A program made the position numbers and the translations under genes. Under the pieces are notes generated by a model. The model did no database searches and had not been told where the DNA came from. It worked only from the letters and a program-made list of their open reading frames with translations. From Leishmania infantum JPCM5 (lineage: Eukaryota > Euglenozoa > Kinetoplastea > Trypanosomatida > Trypanosomatidae): 64,000 bases of DNA. The stretch lies in the NCBI RefSeq assembly GCF_000002875.2, contig NC_009402.2, positions 363,403 through 427,402 of the forward strand. Direction: 5' to 3'. The first letter of the stretch is position 1. Each line of letters begins with the position of its first letter. Of this stretch, positions 49,231 through 59,052 are shown one piece after another.

Positions 49231-52200
49231 ATGCGAGCTCCCATCGTACAGCTGGAGGACTACCGACTCATGGAGCCCTCGCCGTCGCCACCCGCGGTGG
49301 CGCGGATCCCTCTCCCGGGCTCTCACGTCAGCGATAGTCAAGCGAGCCACGGCATTCGCTCGGATGATCTGTTGTGGTCATCCAGCGCCGCGCGGTCCTC
49401 TCCGTCATTGTCCGAACCGCGAAACAGCACGAAGCGCACGCAGAGCCGCGGCGAAACCTTTGATCTCGTTGACACCGAGGCCGATATTCCGTCTCTATCA
49501 CAGCCCCGCGTGCCGCGCAGTGTGTCGCACAGCCAGGGCTCCAGCCAGCGCCGCCCCAGAGGTGCCATCAATGTGGAGCGCTCTGGCTCTGCGTGCGCGA
49601 CTGCGGGCGCTGTGGAGCCCTTGGCGACGCGCTCGGTGAATGCGCTACCAACGTCCTCTCGCAGTAACCGACGCCCTGGCTTACTTGCAGCCGTTCCTGC
49701 GCCTCTCTTCACGTGGGAGGAGGGTGACAACGAAGGCCGCGCCAGCGACGTGACAGCAGAAGAAGAGGACGAGAAGCAGTGTCTCACTCAGCCAGGGGCG
49801 CCGCGGTGGCCCTCATCCTGGAGCCAGCAGCAGAATCAGATGGGCGGGAGTAGAGGCAGCGGCAGCAGCACATCGCAGCAACGACGATCATCGGTGCTTG
49901 GACCCGACCCGCGCGACTGCATCGACTTGTACGACGACGACGTTGCGGAAGAGGCCCGTGAGAGCCCGCTGCCCTATGACCAGCAGAAGCAGGCGATGCA
50001 TGCCCTGGCCTGCGACCTCGCTGCCCTCGTGAACGCCGGCACTGTAGACCGGTGCCGCAGCGACAGCCGCGGGCAAGTAGACCTGATCGGCAACGATGTT
50101 GCTGACCAAGTCACAAAGAACACAGTCGACGCATGCGACCGCGTTGAGTCGGCACGCAGCGCTGGCCACAGCAATGACGCTGGCGACGACGTCAACGCGA
50201 GCTACGAGTTTGAGCAGGAGTACTTCTACTGCCCTACCACCCCGCCTGAGACGGTGGGCCCCGGTGAAAGTGGTGAAAGGGCCGCGAGTGTGCTGCGCGG
50301 GGCAGAGACACCGAGGCGCGCCGTATCTGACTCGTCCTCGTCCTCCTCCACCCCGCGGTGGGTGCTGTCTCTCGCCGAAGAAACCCCGTTCACCCCCTTC
50401 GTCCTCTCAGCCACCGGCGTGGCGACGGCGCCGACGCCGTTCCTTCACGTGAGTCCAGCAATAAGGGCAACAGCAACGGCGGTTGCTGTGGCAACAGAGG
50501 AGCAACTGAGGCAAGGGCACCTCGGGACAAGCACCGGAGCGCAGCAGCAGATGAGGATGCCAACACAGCGTCTATCAGTCCACAAGCTAGTGGCAGCGAT
50601 ACTCTCCTCTACGTGCACCGGAACTGCATCGGGCACCGCAGCACCAGTACTAGCAGCGGCACCCACACCAATGGCCAGCGCCGCCGACGAGGCGGAGGAC
50701 GTATCAGAGAGACGGCCGGAGGAGCCCCTCCCTCGCCGACCACCTGGCTGCGACGAGGGGATGCTGGTGGAGCGGGAGCGGCTGCGCCAACGCGTACGAG
50801 ACACACACGCTAGGCTCACACATGTCGATCAACTCATGGCCCGCTTCGACGTTGTCGTGGCAGCACGTCAAGCGGAATTGGAGAAGCTCCGCGAGAAGCA
50901 GGCGGTGATGGCGCAACAGGCTGATAGTTACAAGTCACGAGCGGCCACTGCCACCAGAGAGGTGCGTCGTTTGCGCGAGCGGCAGCACGGCCAGGACGAG
51001 GTGCGCCTGCTGTGCAACATGATGGCGGATAAAAAGAATCGCCTGCACGTCGCGCAGAGCCAACTCTCGCGGCTCCAAAACCTGTGGAAGCAGCTACAGC
51101 TGTTGCACACCGCGACAGCAGGGACGACAGAGGGTGACGCGGAAGAAGGCGCTGACCATGTACGGAGCGCAAGAGCCGATGGCGCTACAGATGGCGGCAG
51201 CGCAGAGGACCCACGAGAAAAGGAGAGGACACCGTCGTCCCCAGCCAGCTCCGTCGCCTCCCTCGACACGTGCAATGACATCAGCGACTTTCTCGAGGAA
51301 CTGCTCGGCGAGGTCGAAGACCTCGCAAAGGTGTGCATTCAGCTGCCTTCCGCCCCACCAGCAGCGGCGTTGTCGAGCTGCAACAGCATGCGCCGCCTAA
51401 CGATCAAGCATCCCAGTGGCGCTGCAGATCAAGGGCTGCAGCGCGCCCAACCATCACAGTCCCGACCCACCTACACCACGCTGAACCGCCGCCTCAACAA
51501 CGGAAACAACGGCTTCTTCAGTTTCTTTGGCGGGGCCACGGAGGCACATCTGGACTCGAAACCACTCTCGACGTTCTTGGCCAATCTCGATCGCCTCGCG
51601 CGAACGTCGTGGGAGCGGGAAGAGGAGCTGCAGCTACGCGCGCGGGAGCTGGCAACCGAAGAGGAAGAGGATTCTCTCAAAGCCCGTCTTGCCCTCGAGT
51701 ACGGCGTCAAGCTCCAGCAGCCTCAGCTTCCGCAACACCTGAGCGGCAGCAGTGGCAGCGCCGGCGAGAAAATGGGCGCGCTGTCCCCCTTGTCGCCGGT
51801 TGCGCTGTCGTCGGAGAGGGAGGAGGAGCACCTCAGCAACGGAAGGGCGAACGGGACACCGGCCCTCACGTCTCCAATCGGCCGGCTCACTCCGCCAAAC
51901 GACGCCGTCGCGGCGTCCACGGACCGTGCGACGCGTCAGATTTCCCTTTCCTCACCGGAGCACGGCCGGCGCAGCCGCGGCAGCAGCGTCGGCCCCCGCA
52001 CGCCAAACGGCATCGTCCCCCTCCCCTCCTCCGCCGCCTCTTCGCTTTCGCACCACCGCGTGACCCCAGCACCGTTTCTGCTGCCGACGCTGGTGTATGC
52101 CTACCCCCGCGTGGCAGCTGTGAGTCAGCACCTTGACGCTGAGCAACAGCAGATCCAAGCAGACTACGCCGCCGCCATCGAGGCAGAGCGGCAGGGCAGA

Positions 52201-53850
52201 CGACAACTCACCATGCAGCTGAATGACACCTACCGGCAGCACGTAGCCCCGGTGCTGCGTCGCGCCATCGATGCCTTGCGGCGACATCAGGCGTCGCTTG
52301 CGAGGCAGCTCGCCGAGCTCGGGGTCAAGGCTGTCACCATTCAGTGGGAAGAGGAGGAGCCGGAGGAGTTCAACGACGCCGCACTGCTGCGCGCGATAGA
52401 CAGTGCCACGGCGGCTGGCCAGAAGCCACTGTGGGGAATTCAGTGGCGCCGCGCCACAAGTGGTCGCAGCCGCAGCCGCGCCAGTGCGAAAGTATCAACA
52501 CGCGAAAAGGAGGAGGACAGCTACGGCGATGCCCCAGACAGCCAGTGCACATCGCTAGCGCGGTCGGAGTACGGTGGGCTGCGGAGTGGGGCAGCTGCGA
52601 CACCGCCGCCATGCCGCATATATCGACGTACACTAAGAATCACGTGCGCTGCAACGTGCAAGCGAAGCAACATAGGAAGAGAAGAAGCAGCAGCGATACC
52701 TGTGACATCGCCGCCGCTGTCGGGCCGACACCCTCGCCAGACCACCATGCGTCAACGCCCCAGCAGCACGAGGCCAAGCACGGGTCACGGCTGCCTAAGC
52801 GCGTGGTCGGCGTGCAAGCGTCCCTCATCGGCCTCCTGCCCTTCCGAGACGCCTGCAGAGCCGAACATCACGACGCCCTTGGCCGAATCGCTGACGGGAA
52901 CCTCGTCCAAGGCGTGCGCCGCGCTGCAGCTCTGCACGCATTCCCCCACCAAAGCGCTCCATCCTGGCCGCAGAAACGCCTACACCGCGGCGGGAGAGAC
53001 AGAGGGTTGCGCCAGAGCTGCGGCGGTCAGCACCGCCATCGCGCATGCAGGTGTGACGGTATCGCCGCGGCGGGCCCCTGTCAGAACTGCCGTCACACCC
53101 ATCGCCACGTCATCGTTCCGGCGAAGTGGCGGCACACCCCGTGCCTCTGGCGCAACCGCCGAATCGGCGATGACGCGAGCTTCCACTGCAGTTGGAAGTG
53201 GGCGGAACAGCAGAGGCTGCGCCAGCGCAGTGATGCCGCCATCACCGCGTCAGAGCTGCGGGTGTGCCGCCTCACCAACCTTCTCGGCAACGAGTCGGCA
53301 GCACCGTTGCAGCGGCGGCCCCAGGCCTCGTGCTGTGTCGGCGCAAGTCGGTCGATCCGCAGCGCCCTGCTCTTCCCCGCAGCACCCTGTTGTAGAAGAC
53401 GTCCGCGAGTTGGCAGCGGCGGCCGACAGCGCATTTTCTGCCTCGACGCGCGTGACCATGTCGACCTTAATGACGGCCAATGTCTGGAGCCCCTTCCAGC
53501 GCACTGGCCAAGCCCTCGCTGACGGTGCTGTTCGCGTGGCTCTCACCTTCACAGGTGAAGAGGCGCGCCGCCGCCAAGCAGCCCAAGCGCGGCAGGAGGC
53601 GCATCAGCGGAAGTTCTGGGAGCTTCGCGAGGAGCTTGCTCGCATTGAAGAAGACACCTTTCAGCTTCGCACTCGCTGGACAGAGTTGCAGAGCACTCGG
53701 CAGAGCATCGAAACGGAGCATCGCACCAAACTCGCGGAGGCGGAAGCGAAGATGAAGAAGTTCCGCACCTTCTACGAATCACTCCGACGGGAAAACAAGG
53801 AGTGGCAGAGCATCCGCGACGAACTGGAGCGGGTGATCCGCGGCGAATAG
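49231..53850 (+). CDS. Large coiled-coil protein, hypothetical
   Basis: 1539 aa. I do not recognise the family. Residues 1-500 are Ser/Arg/acidic-rich and disordered. Three coiled-coil blocks are visible: about 510-620 (MLVERERLRQRVRDTHARLT, QAELEKLREKQAVMAQQ, LHVAQSQLSRLQNLWKQLQ), about 965-1045 (HLDAEQQQIQADYAAAIEAE to ASLARQLAEL), and the C-terminal 90 residues (RRRQAAQARQEAHQRKFWEL to IRDELERVIRGE). A predicted ordered segment, VTIQWEEEEPEEFNDAALLR, follows the second coil. Such proteins in these organisms are often basal body, flagellar or cytoskeletal, but nothing specific supports that here. Codon use is good over nearly all the length except a short dip around 52610-52700, where another frame reads slightly better; a local sequencing error or compensated frameshift pair is possible. 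The start is the first ATG after the pyrimidine tract. Confidence 0.72.
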   Translation: MRAPIVQLEDYRLMEPSPSPPAVARIPLPGSHVSDSQASHGIRSDDLLWSSSAARSSPSLSEPRNSTKRTQSRGETFDLVDTEADIPSLSQPRVPRSVSHSQGSSQRRPRGAINVERSGSACATAGAVEPLATRSVNALPTSSRSNRRPGLLAAVPAPLFTWEEGDNEGRASDVTAEEEDEKQCLTQPGAPRWPSSWSQQQNQMGGSRGSGSSTSQQRRSSVLGPDPRDCIDLYDDDVAEEARESPLPYDQQKQAMHALACDLAALVNAGTVDRCRSDSRGQVDLIGNDVADQVTKNTVDACDRVESARSAGHSNDAGDDVNASYEFEQEYFYCPTTPPETVGPGESGERAASVLRGAETPRRAVSDSSSSSSTPRWVLSLAEETPFTPFVLSATGVATAPTPFLHVSPAIRATATAVAVATEEQLRQGHLGTSTGAQQQMRMPTQRLSVHKLVAAILSSTCTGTASGTAAPVLAAAPTPMASAADEAEDVSERRPEEPLPRRPPGCDEGMLVERERLRQRVRDTHARLTHVDQLMARFDVVVAARQAELEKLREKQAVMAQQADSYKSRAATATREVRRLRERQHGQDEVRLLCNMMADKKNRLHVAQSQLSRLQNLWKQLQLLHTATAGTTEGDAEEGADHVRSARADGATDGGSAEDPREKERTPSSPASSVASLDTCNDISDFLEELLGEVEDLAKVCIQLPSAPPAAALSSCNSMRRLTIKHPSGAADQGLQRAQPSQSRPTYTTLNRRLNNGNNGFFSFFGGATEAHLDSKPLSTFLANLDRLARTSWEREEELQLRARELATEEEEDSLKARLALEYGVKLQQPQLPQHLSGSSGSAGEKMGALSPLSPVALSSEREEEHLSNGRANGTPALTSPIGRLTPPNDAVAASTDRATRQISLSSPEHGRRSRGSSVGPRTPNGIVPLPSSAASSLSHHRVTPAPFLLPTLVYAYPRVAAVSQHLDAEQQQIQADYAAAIEAERQGRRQLTMQLNDTYRQHVAPVLRRAIDALRRHQASLARQLAELGVKAVTIQWEEEEPEEFNDAALLRAIDSATAAGQKPLWGIQWRRATSGRSRSRASAKVSTREKEEDSYGDAPDSQCTSLARSEYGGLRSGAAATPPPCRIYRRTLRITCAATCKRSNIGREEAAAIPVTSPPLSGRHPRQTTMRQRPSSTRPSTGHGCLSAWSACKRPSSASCPSETPAEPNITTPLAESLTGTSSKACAALQLCTHSPTKALHPGRRNAYTAAGETEGCARAAAVSTAIAHAGVTVSPRRAPVRTAVTPIATSSFRRSGGTPRASGATAESAMTRASTAVGSGRNSRGCASAVMPPSPRQSCGCAASPTFSATSRQHRCSGGPRPRAVSAQVGRSAAPCSSPQHPVVEDVRELAAAADSAFSASTRVTMSTLMTANVWSPFQRTGQALADGAVRVALTFTGEEARRRQAAQARQEAHQRKFWELREELARIEEDTFQLRTRWTELQSTRQSIETEHRTKLAEAEAKMKKFRTFYESLRRENKEWQSIRDELERVIRGE

Positions 53851-55037
53851 GGTCTCTGAATGACAAGGGCAAGGTGCGTAGGAGGGAACGGCACAATGAC
53901 AGGCGGTGCCGCTGCCTGTCGGGGTGCCGTCGTTGTTGGATGATGGCTTCATGTCTCTCTGCATGTGCGCATTTTGTTTAGAGGTGCTGTCGAATCGATA
54001 CACGGAGGAGAGGAGGAAGAGGGGGAGAGAGATCAGGGAAGGCAGCGTTGGCAGCCGTGCCGCGTCCGCTCCGTCCACCACCATCGTCCCGCCTTTTTCT
54101 TTTTGGCCTCCTCCCGGCATGAAGGCCGTCGCTGTCGGTATATCGTTGTCGTTGTTGTTGCTGGCGTTGATGCCGGTGTTATCGATTCTTTCTGTGTGCG
54201 TCTCCCTCTCTCTTTCCCGCTTTACCACCGTGTACTTTTCCCACTTCGGCTAGATGCACGCAACGTTCTTCTTCTGTCTTCCCCCCCCCCGTGTGCCCTC
54301 CGCGTCCATCGGTGCCCTTTCGCTCGCTCGCCCGCTTGCGGGTGGAGACGGGGGAAGGAGAGGGGAGCGTCCATCGTCCTGTCACGCTACTCGGCAGATG
54401 TAAGCGGAAAGAAAGGAAAAGAATCATAAGTTTTACGCGTGCCCCAGTGCAAGGCGGTAAAGCGTGCCATCCAGCCGCTGATGCAGCCTGGACGGAAGTT
54501 GCGGCATATACCACGCTGCTCAAGAGGAAACCAAGCAGATCCATCTGCGCCTGTCTGTACACGCGGTGTCGCACTTTTCGCGGCTGCTAAGGTGTGTCTC
54601 GGGTCCTGGTGTGCGGAGAGGGGGGGGGTGGGGGCAACGAAAGGAAAGGATGATGAAGCGCTGACCGAAGCCGAGTGCACCTCTCTCTTCCGCCTCGCCC
54701 TCTCACTCTATGTCCGTCTTTCCTCAGCATCCGTCATGCATGTCATATGCGCCTCTCGCTGGGCACCACCTTCAACTTCCTCCCCCTCTTCCTCCTTCGC
54801 TGAGACTTCTGTTGCATGTGATCGTCGTGCAGCTGTTGAGCCGCTGACTTGTCGTCTCGCCACCGCAGACCCCCGGCCTCACTCAGCCAAAGAACTGAAA
54901 AGAAAAAAGAGAGAGCACAGATATCAACGGCTTGCTTACGTCCACGCCCACACGTCTCTACTCGAGCCTCTTCCTCTCATTGCCTTGTGTCACAAGCGCA
55001 CAGCAACCAACTGCACGAAACATCTTCTTGAAGAGCC
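53851..55037 (+). other. Intergenic before the 107-aa membrane protein gene
   Basis: No credible gene. A non-repetitive patch at about 54440-54600 sits between simple-sequence stretches, and a 206-codon open frame beginning with GTG overlaps the next start codon but lacks an ATG and protein-like character. A pyrimidine tract at about 54680-54725 and another at about 54775-54805 are candidate splicing signals. Confidence 0.5.
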
Positions 55038-55361
55038 ATGTCTGCCATCAGAACTCTAATCGCTGCTGTCGCGTTGGCGGCTATATTCTTCGTCAGCCCC
55101 GCCGCGGCCGCCCCTGGAGACCTGGTGGAGAACGTAAATAATCAGACGTGCAGCAAGGGCTGCGTGGCGGGTCTTCTGGTAATGGCTGCTATCATCAGTG
55201 TCGTCTTTGCGTCTTTGATGTGCTTCATCTTCTGGCCCGCTGCGGAGCTGACGAGCCGCCAGGAGGGGCGCGCCATCGCCCGCAAGCGCATTCGCGATCG
55301 CAGGGTTGCTGAGGAAGAGTCTCGCGCCAAGAATGAGGTGCTCGATGGTCGCGACGTGTGA
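55038..55361 (+). CDS. Small secretory-pathway single-span membrane protein
   Basis: 107 aa, unrecognised family. Residues 1-25 are a classical signal peptide (IRTLIAAVALAAIFFVSP, then AAAA before P26). A short lumenal segment of about 17 residues has one N-glycosylation sequon (N35-Q-T37) and a C38-S-K-G-C42 cysteine pair. A transmembrane helix spans about residues 43-66 (VAGLLVMAAIISVVFASLMC then FIFW). The cytosolic tail is highly charged (RAIARKRIRDRRVAEEESRA). This is the layout of a type I membrane peptide or subunit. Codon composition is clearly coding and unlike the flanking UTRs, and the ATG context is simple, so it is a real gene despite its size. It may be a subunit of a larger membrane complex. 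It is the last gene before a 4.8 kb gap. Confidence 0.78.
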   Translation: MSAIRTLIAAVALAAIFFVSPAAAAPGDLVENVNNQTCSKGCVAGLLVMAAIISVVFASLMCFIFWPAAELTSRQEGRAIARKRIRDRRVAEEESRAKNEVLDGRDV

Positions 55362-57261
55362 GTAAGCCTCCCTCACCCGAAACCACCGCTATCACGCGCT
55401 CCTCTTTTGTATTGATTGCTTGTTCAGAATAGCACAAGGGTAGAAGGGACGGTATCTGCTACGCTTCCCCTTACACTATCTTCTATGCTGGTACACACAC
55501 GTGTGGGTGTTCGGCTGATGCGACCTCCACCACCTCTGCTCTCTCATCGCCTCTTCCTTTCGCCTCACCTCATGTGCAGGGCTCGGCCATCGTCGCCGTC
55601 ATCTCTCTGTCGGCGGCAGAAAAGAAGCAAGGGAAGGCCAGAGCACAAGAGGGCTGCGGAGGCGTCATCGCGAACACACATACACACCTGCCCTCACCCC
55701 CACCAGTATATTTCTCTACCTTGTGCATGTACGCATCTCTTCTGTATGAATGTCTTCGGGTGCGGTGCGGGTGACGTGATGGCAGTGGAGCGGGGAAGAG
55801 CCTGAGGAACGGAAGGAGAAAGGGAGGTGGTGGGGGGACGCTGTGTGGTGCCTCCTCATTACTGCTTCTTTTGGACCCCTCCTCCCTCCTTCCTCCTTCA
55901 CCCACCACCACGAATGCCTTTCTTCACGCCCGCTCCGCCTCCCTCTGCGTGTTCGCTGCTGCTCGACGCCTGCCACGCTCACGCACATACACACACCTCG
56001 TGAAACCTGGCATAATGCCAAAGGCGAAACAAAACAAATAAAAAAAGAAAACAGGAAAACATGTATAAACGCCAGGGAAATGCAGGAGGGGAGAGAGAGT
56101 AGTTGCGTTGCAGGGGTTCCTTTTTCCCTACCCTCTCCTCCCCACCCACTCGCCCTGTCCCCGTGGCCACGGCATCCTCTGCTTCTTTCGTGCGTTGCCT
56201 GCCTGCCTGTGTGTGTGTGTGTGTGTGTGTGTCTTTTTTCTTCGTGTGGTGACCTTTGTGCGACCGGGCAAGGCACACGCGTGCCGGTATTCCAAATGGG
56301 GAAAGCTGAAGAGCTGTGAACACGGATAACAAACTACACGAGGATTCAGAAGAGGGCATGCTGGGGTGGAAGTGTATGGGCGTGCAGCAGGTCGGGCAGC
56401 GGAGTTCACGCAAAGCAATGGCCAGCACACGAGCCTCCCCCCCCTCCCCCCCCCACACACACCGCCACCACCATTCGATGACCAGTACTACTAGTGAGTA
56501 CTTCTGTGAGAGAAGATAGAGCATTTGACGGCCTTCAGACACGATGCGCACGCGGCGGATCCAAGTAAAAGACGCGCCTCCGGGTGGGAAACTAGGTGTC
56601 CATCGACTACAGGGGGAGGGCTCAAGAAGCGAAAGGGAAAGTGGTGATGGTGCTTGCGGCGACATCCGCGCTGGCATTGTGCAGTGCCTCTCTCCCTTTT
56701 TCCTTCTTCATCCGTCTCTCTCTCTCCGTCGATCGCTGAGCGGGTAGCTCACATCACCGGCTATGAACACGCATATCCCATCTGCTGCCCAGGCCCCGCC
56801 CTGCTCTCTGTGCACGTATATGTGTCACCGTGCACAAGTATACAAGCGATGACCTCGCAGTATGCCCCCTATTTCGTACACGCCCTTCTTGCTACCTTCA
56901 AACCTTCCTCTCCCACGGCGCTCGTGCTTGCTTTATCGCCTTCAGGTGTGGCCCATCCCGCGGAGAAGAGAAGGGCAAGGGAGCCAAGGGAATCACTCCC
57001 ACACCCCTCCACTATAATCCGCCTCCTAGCAGCAGCCAACCCCTCCAGTCGATGCTGTTTCGCTCCTCCTCTTCCGCCCTCTGTGCTTTGTGTGCGTGGT
57101 GCGCGAGCGTCAGTCGCGGTCTCATCTACTCCGTCTTTCTGTGACCCCACCCCCTCCCCGTCTTGCACGATATGTCGATCCCACAACCGCCACGCATTCG
57201 CGCGGGCGTGCACGTATTCCGATGCTAGGCCTCCACCCCCGCCTCTTTTCTTTCCCCTTCC
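55362..57261 (+). other. Unusually long spacer, left part: simple-sequence UTR-like DNA
   Basis: No gene seen. CT-rich tracts, a TG run at about 56207-56232, C and CA runs near 56437-56462, and an A-rich patch (about 56028-56060). Open frames here translate to low-complexity sequence. Confidence 0.5.
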
Positions 57262-57340
57262 TGCGCGCCTAGTGTTGCCGGCCACCTTGCCGTGGTATCA
57301 GGGTCTCGTACCCCACCCTGTGGGGAAACCAAGAGCCTGC
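57262..57340 (+). mobile_element. Relic of a Pr77/HDV-ribozyme-like retroposon signature (ingi/L1Tc/SIDER type)
   Basis: The stretch contains GGCCACCTTGCCGTGG, then ATCAGGGTCTCGTAC, a CCCCA-CCCTG-TGGGG hairpin, then GAAACCAAGAGCC. As I remember it, the first 77 bases of trypanosomatid ingi/L1Tc retroposons read GGCCACCTCAACGTGGTG, CCAGGGTCTAGTAC, a hairpin, and a GAAGCTAAGCC joining segment, forming an HDV-like self-cleaving ribozyme. Order and spacing agree: a P3-like stem (CCAC/GTGG), the P1 3' strand (CAGGG), a P4-like hairpin, and the J4/2 and P2 segment. The 5' strand of P1 (about 57268-57275) no longer pairs well, so the ribozyme is probably dead. In Leishmania such signatures mark SIDER and DIRE elements, often in 3' UTRs. 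The element's 3' limit cannot be fixed; it may reach about 57730-57830. Confidence 0.5.
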
Positions 57341-57730
57341 ACGCTCTCCTTGGGTGCGGCTGGCGGACTCTTCTAGTGCCGGTGGACATGTCCGAGCTGG
57401 CGTAGCGCCGCAGGAGACTTGCGCTCTTGCTGGTCACGCTTGCACCCGTTCGCTGCTAATCGAGTCGTCGATCCAGCATGTGCATCGTTGCCCATTTACT
57501 TTGAGGCAGAACGGAACCATTCGCCGAAAAGCACGAGAAGTCTCTCCCGGGCTTCTCTTGTTCACTCCGCCGTCGCCGGCAATGTGAGTAGCGTACGCTC
57601 CCCCGGCAGAGAAAGTAAGCAGACAGAGCGTCAACGGCCCACCCGGCCAATCCATGGTACACAAGCATACACATACACACACAGGGAAGGCAATGGCAGT
57701 CCCCGCCCACCTCTGCATGACTGTCTTGCG
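57341..57730 (+). other. Possible body of the degenerate retroposon
   Basis: GC-balanced, non-repetitive sequence directly downstream of the Pr77-like signature, unlike the CT/TG-rich UTR on its left. It could be the rest of a SIDER or DIRE. No reverse transcriptase or endonuclease motif can be read in any frame. A short CA run lies at about 57665-57684. Confidence 0.3.
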
Positions 57731-58238
57731 ATGGGAGCTTTCTGCTTCCCCACACCCAAACAAATGATCCACAACGCTCTCGCTGACGGCATCATGCGGC
57801 CGGAGGCGGAACTCTGCAAAAGCATTGTGTGTGTGTGTGTGTGCGATCGCGATCGCGATCACCTCTCCGCGGCTATCCACGCTGGGTGAGACAGTGGAAG
57901 TGCGGCAAGAAGACCAGCCTTGCCAACAGCGTTGATGTCTTCTACGTGCAAGAGCAATACAATCAGCTCATGCGCCAGAGCTGTGTCCGGAAGAGGATGC
58001 GACTGGACCTCCTTCGTGAGGAGGCCCGTTTGGCGCACATACGCGAATCCGCGCAACACCTCATACAAATCGTTGCCGCTCATGTTCGAGCAAACTCAGC
58101 CCCACCGAGGTGCGAGTCTCTAAAACCAGATGGCCAAAGGAACACTTCGACGAGGTCCTCAGCACTCTGTGGCCTCATCGCGTCCCAGAGTTTCGGAAAA
58201 TTCAAAAAGCGGGGCCGCTACAGCGCTTGCGGCACTGA
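57731..58238 (+). pseudogene. Decayed coding sequence in three successive reading frames
   Basis: Three stretches read as ordinary protein but in different frames. Piece A starts with ATG at 57731 (MGAFCFPTPKQMIHNALADG, then IMRPEAELCKSIV) and runs into a TG and CGATCG microsatellite at about 57825-57858. Piece B (about 57898-58106) is charged and helical (NSVDVFYVQEQYNQLMRQSC, RLDLLREEARLAHIRESAQH), with GC-rich codon ends. Piece C (about 58095-58238) reads SPTEVRVSKTRWPKEHFDEV, then LSTLWPHRVPEFRKIQ, and stops at TGA 58236. The sequence lacks the simple repeats of UTRs. The simplest view is a small gene broken by a microsatellite expansion and at least one more frameshift. It may instead be part of a degenerate retroposon. 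No family is recognised. Confidence 0.42.
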
Positions 58239-59052
58239 CCGCGTGGCCTGCTCTGCACTTGAGCCTGAAGTGCATCGAAGCACACTATCCGCTTGGGCCA
58301 ATCGCTTGCGGTCGTGCTCTCCCCCCCCTTGTTGAGCTCTGTCGTGCGGCCACCACCACCACCCCTCCACTTGCCATGTCGCTGTTCCCCCTGAGTGCTG
58401 CGTTTGCCGCTTGACGTTGTCAAACCGAAAAGGCCGTCTCCGCGGTCATCAAGGCGGACGAAAACAAGAGGCTGCGCACCCGCCCAAGCACCACATGAAG
58501 AGAGAACGCAACGACACGAAGGGACGGGCGATCACATGGGGAGAGGAAGTGGGGTGGGGATAAGACGCGGGACCCCGTGACGCTTTCGCCCGTGTTGCCG
58601 GTTGGCACTTAAACAGACGAAATGGAAATCACGAACTCTGTACGCCACAAGTCCGGCGACGAGTAAAGTCCAAAGTCGCTACGTCGCGCGGCAGCCAGGG
58701 CAGCGCGGCGAAATGAGTGTCTATACAGCAATGCACGCAAACACCTACACCCACACACGCATACGTGTCCTCCTCTCGCCCTCCCAGAAACCTACACAAC
58801 ACAACGGTTCTTTTGGTTGCTGCTCTACCTCCGTCGCACCCCCTTCTCTTCCCAGTCTCTCCTTCTTGTGTCGAATACACCTGAGGCAGAGGACAGACAA
58901 GCATCATTGGCGCCAACTTCCTCTCTCTCCTATATTGGCACTGTGTGTGTGTGTGTGTGTGTGTCTGGGCGGGTGTGGCACTGCTTCTCCTCCTCTATCT
59001 CTTGTTGTATCAATACTTTGTTTACGGTTTCTTTTTGTTTTTGTTTGTTGCT
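58239..59052 (+). other. Spacer between the coding relic and the tandem repeat
   Basis: No gene seen. The first 100 bases may still be coding relic in another frame. It contains a C run near 58320-58327, a CT-rich tract at about 58845-58870 and a TG run near 58943-58963. Confidence 0.45.

Noticed and set aside
54439..55059. A 206-codon open frame before the 107-aa gene
   Set aside because: It starts with GTG rather than ATG, overlaps the clear signal-peptide gene, and runs through pyrimidine tracts.
57820..57900. A cis-spliced intron explaining the frame change at the TG repeat
   Set aside because: Cis-introns are extremely rare in trypanosomatids, no pyrimidine tract plus AG is evident before piece B, and a second frame break follows downstream.
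57829..58335. A single intact 168-aa gene instead of a pseudogene
   Set aside because: It would start with GTG inside a TG microsatellite. Good coding signal occupies only the middle, and protein-like sequence continues in other frames on both sides.
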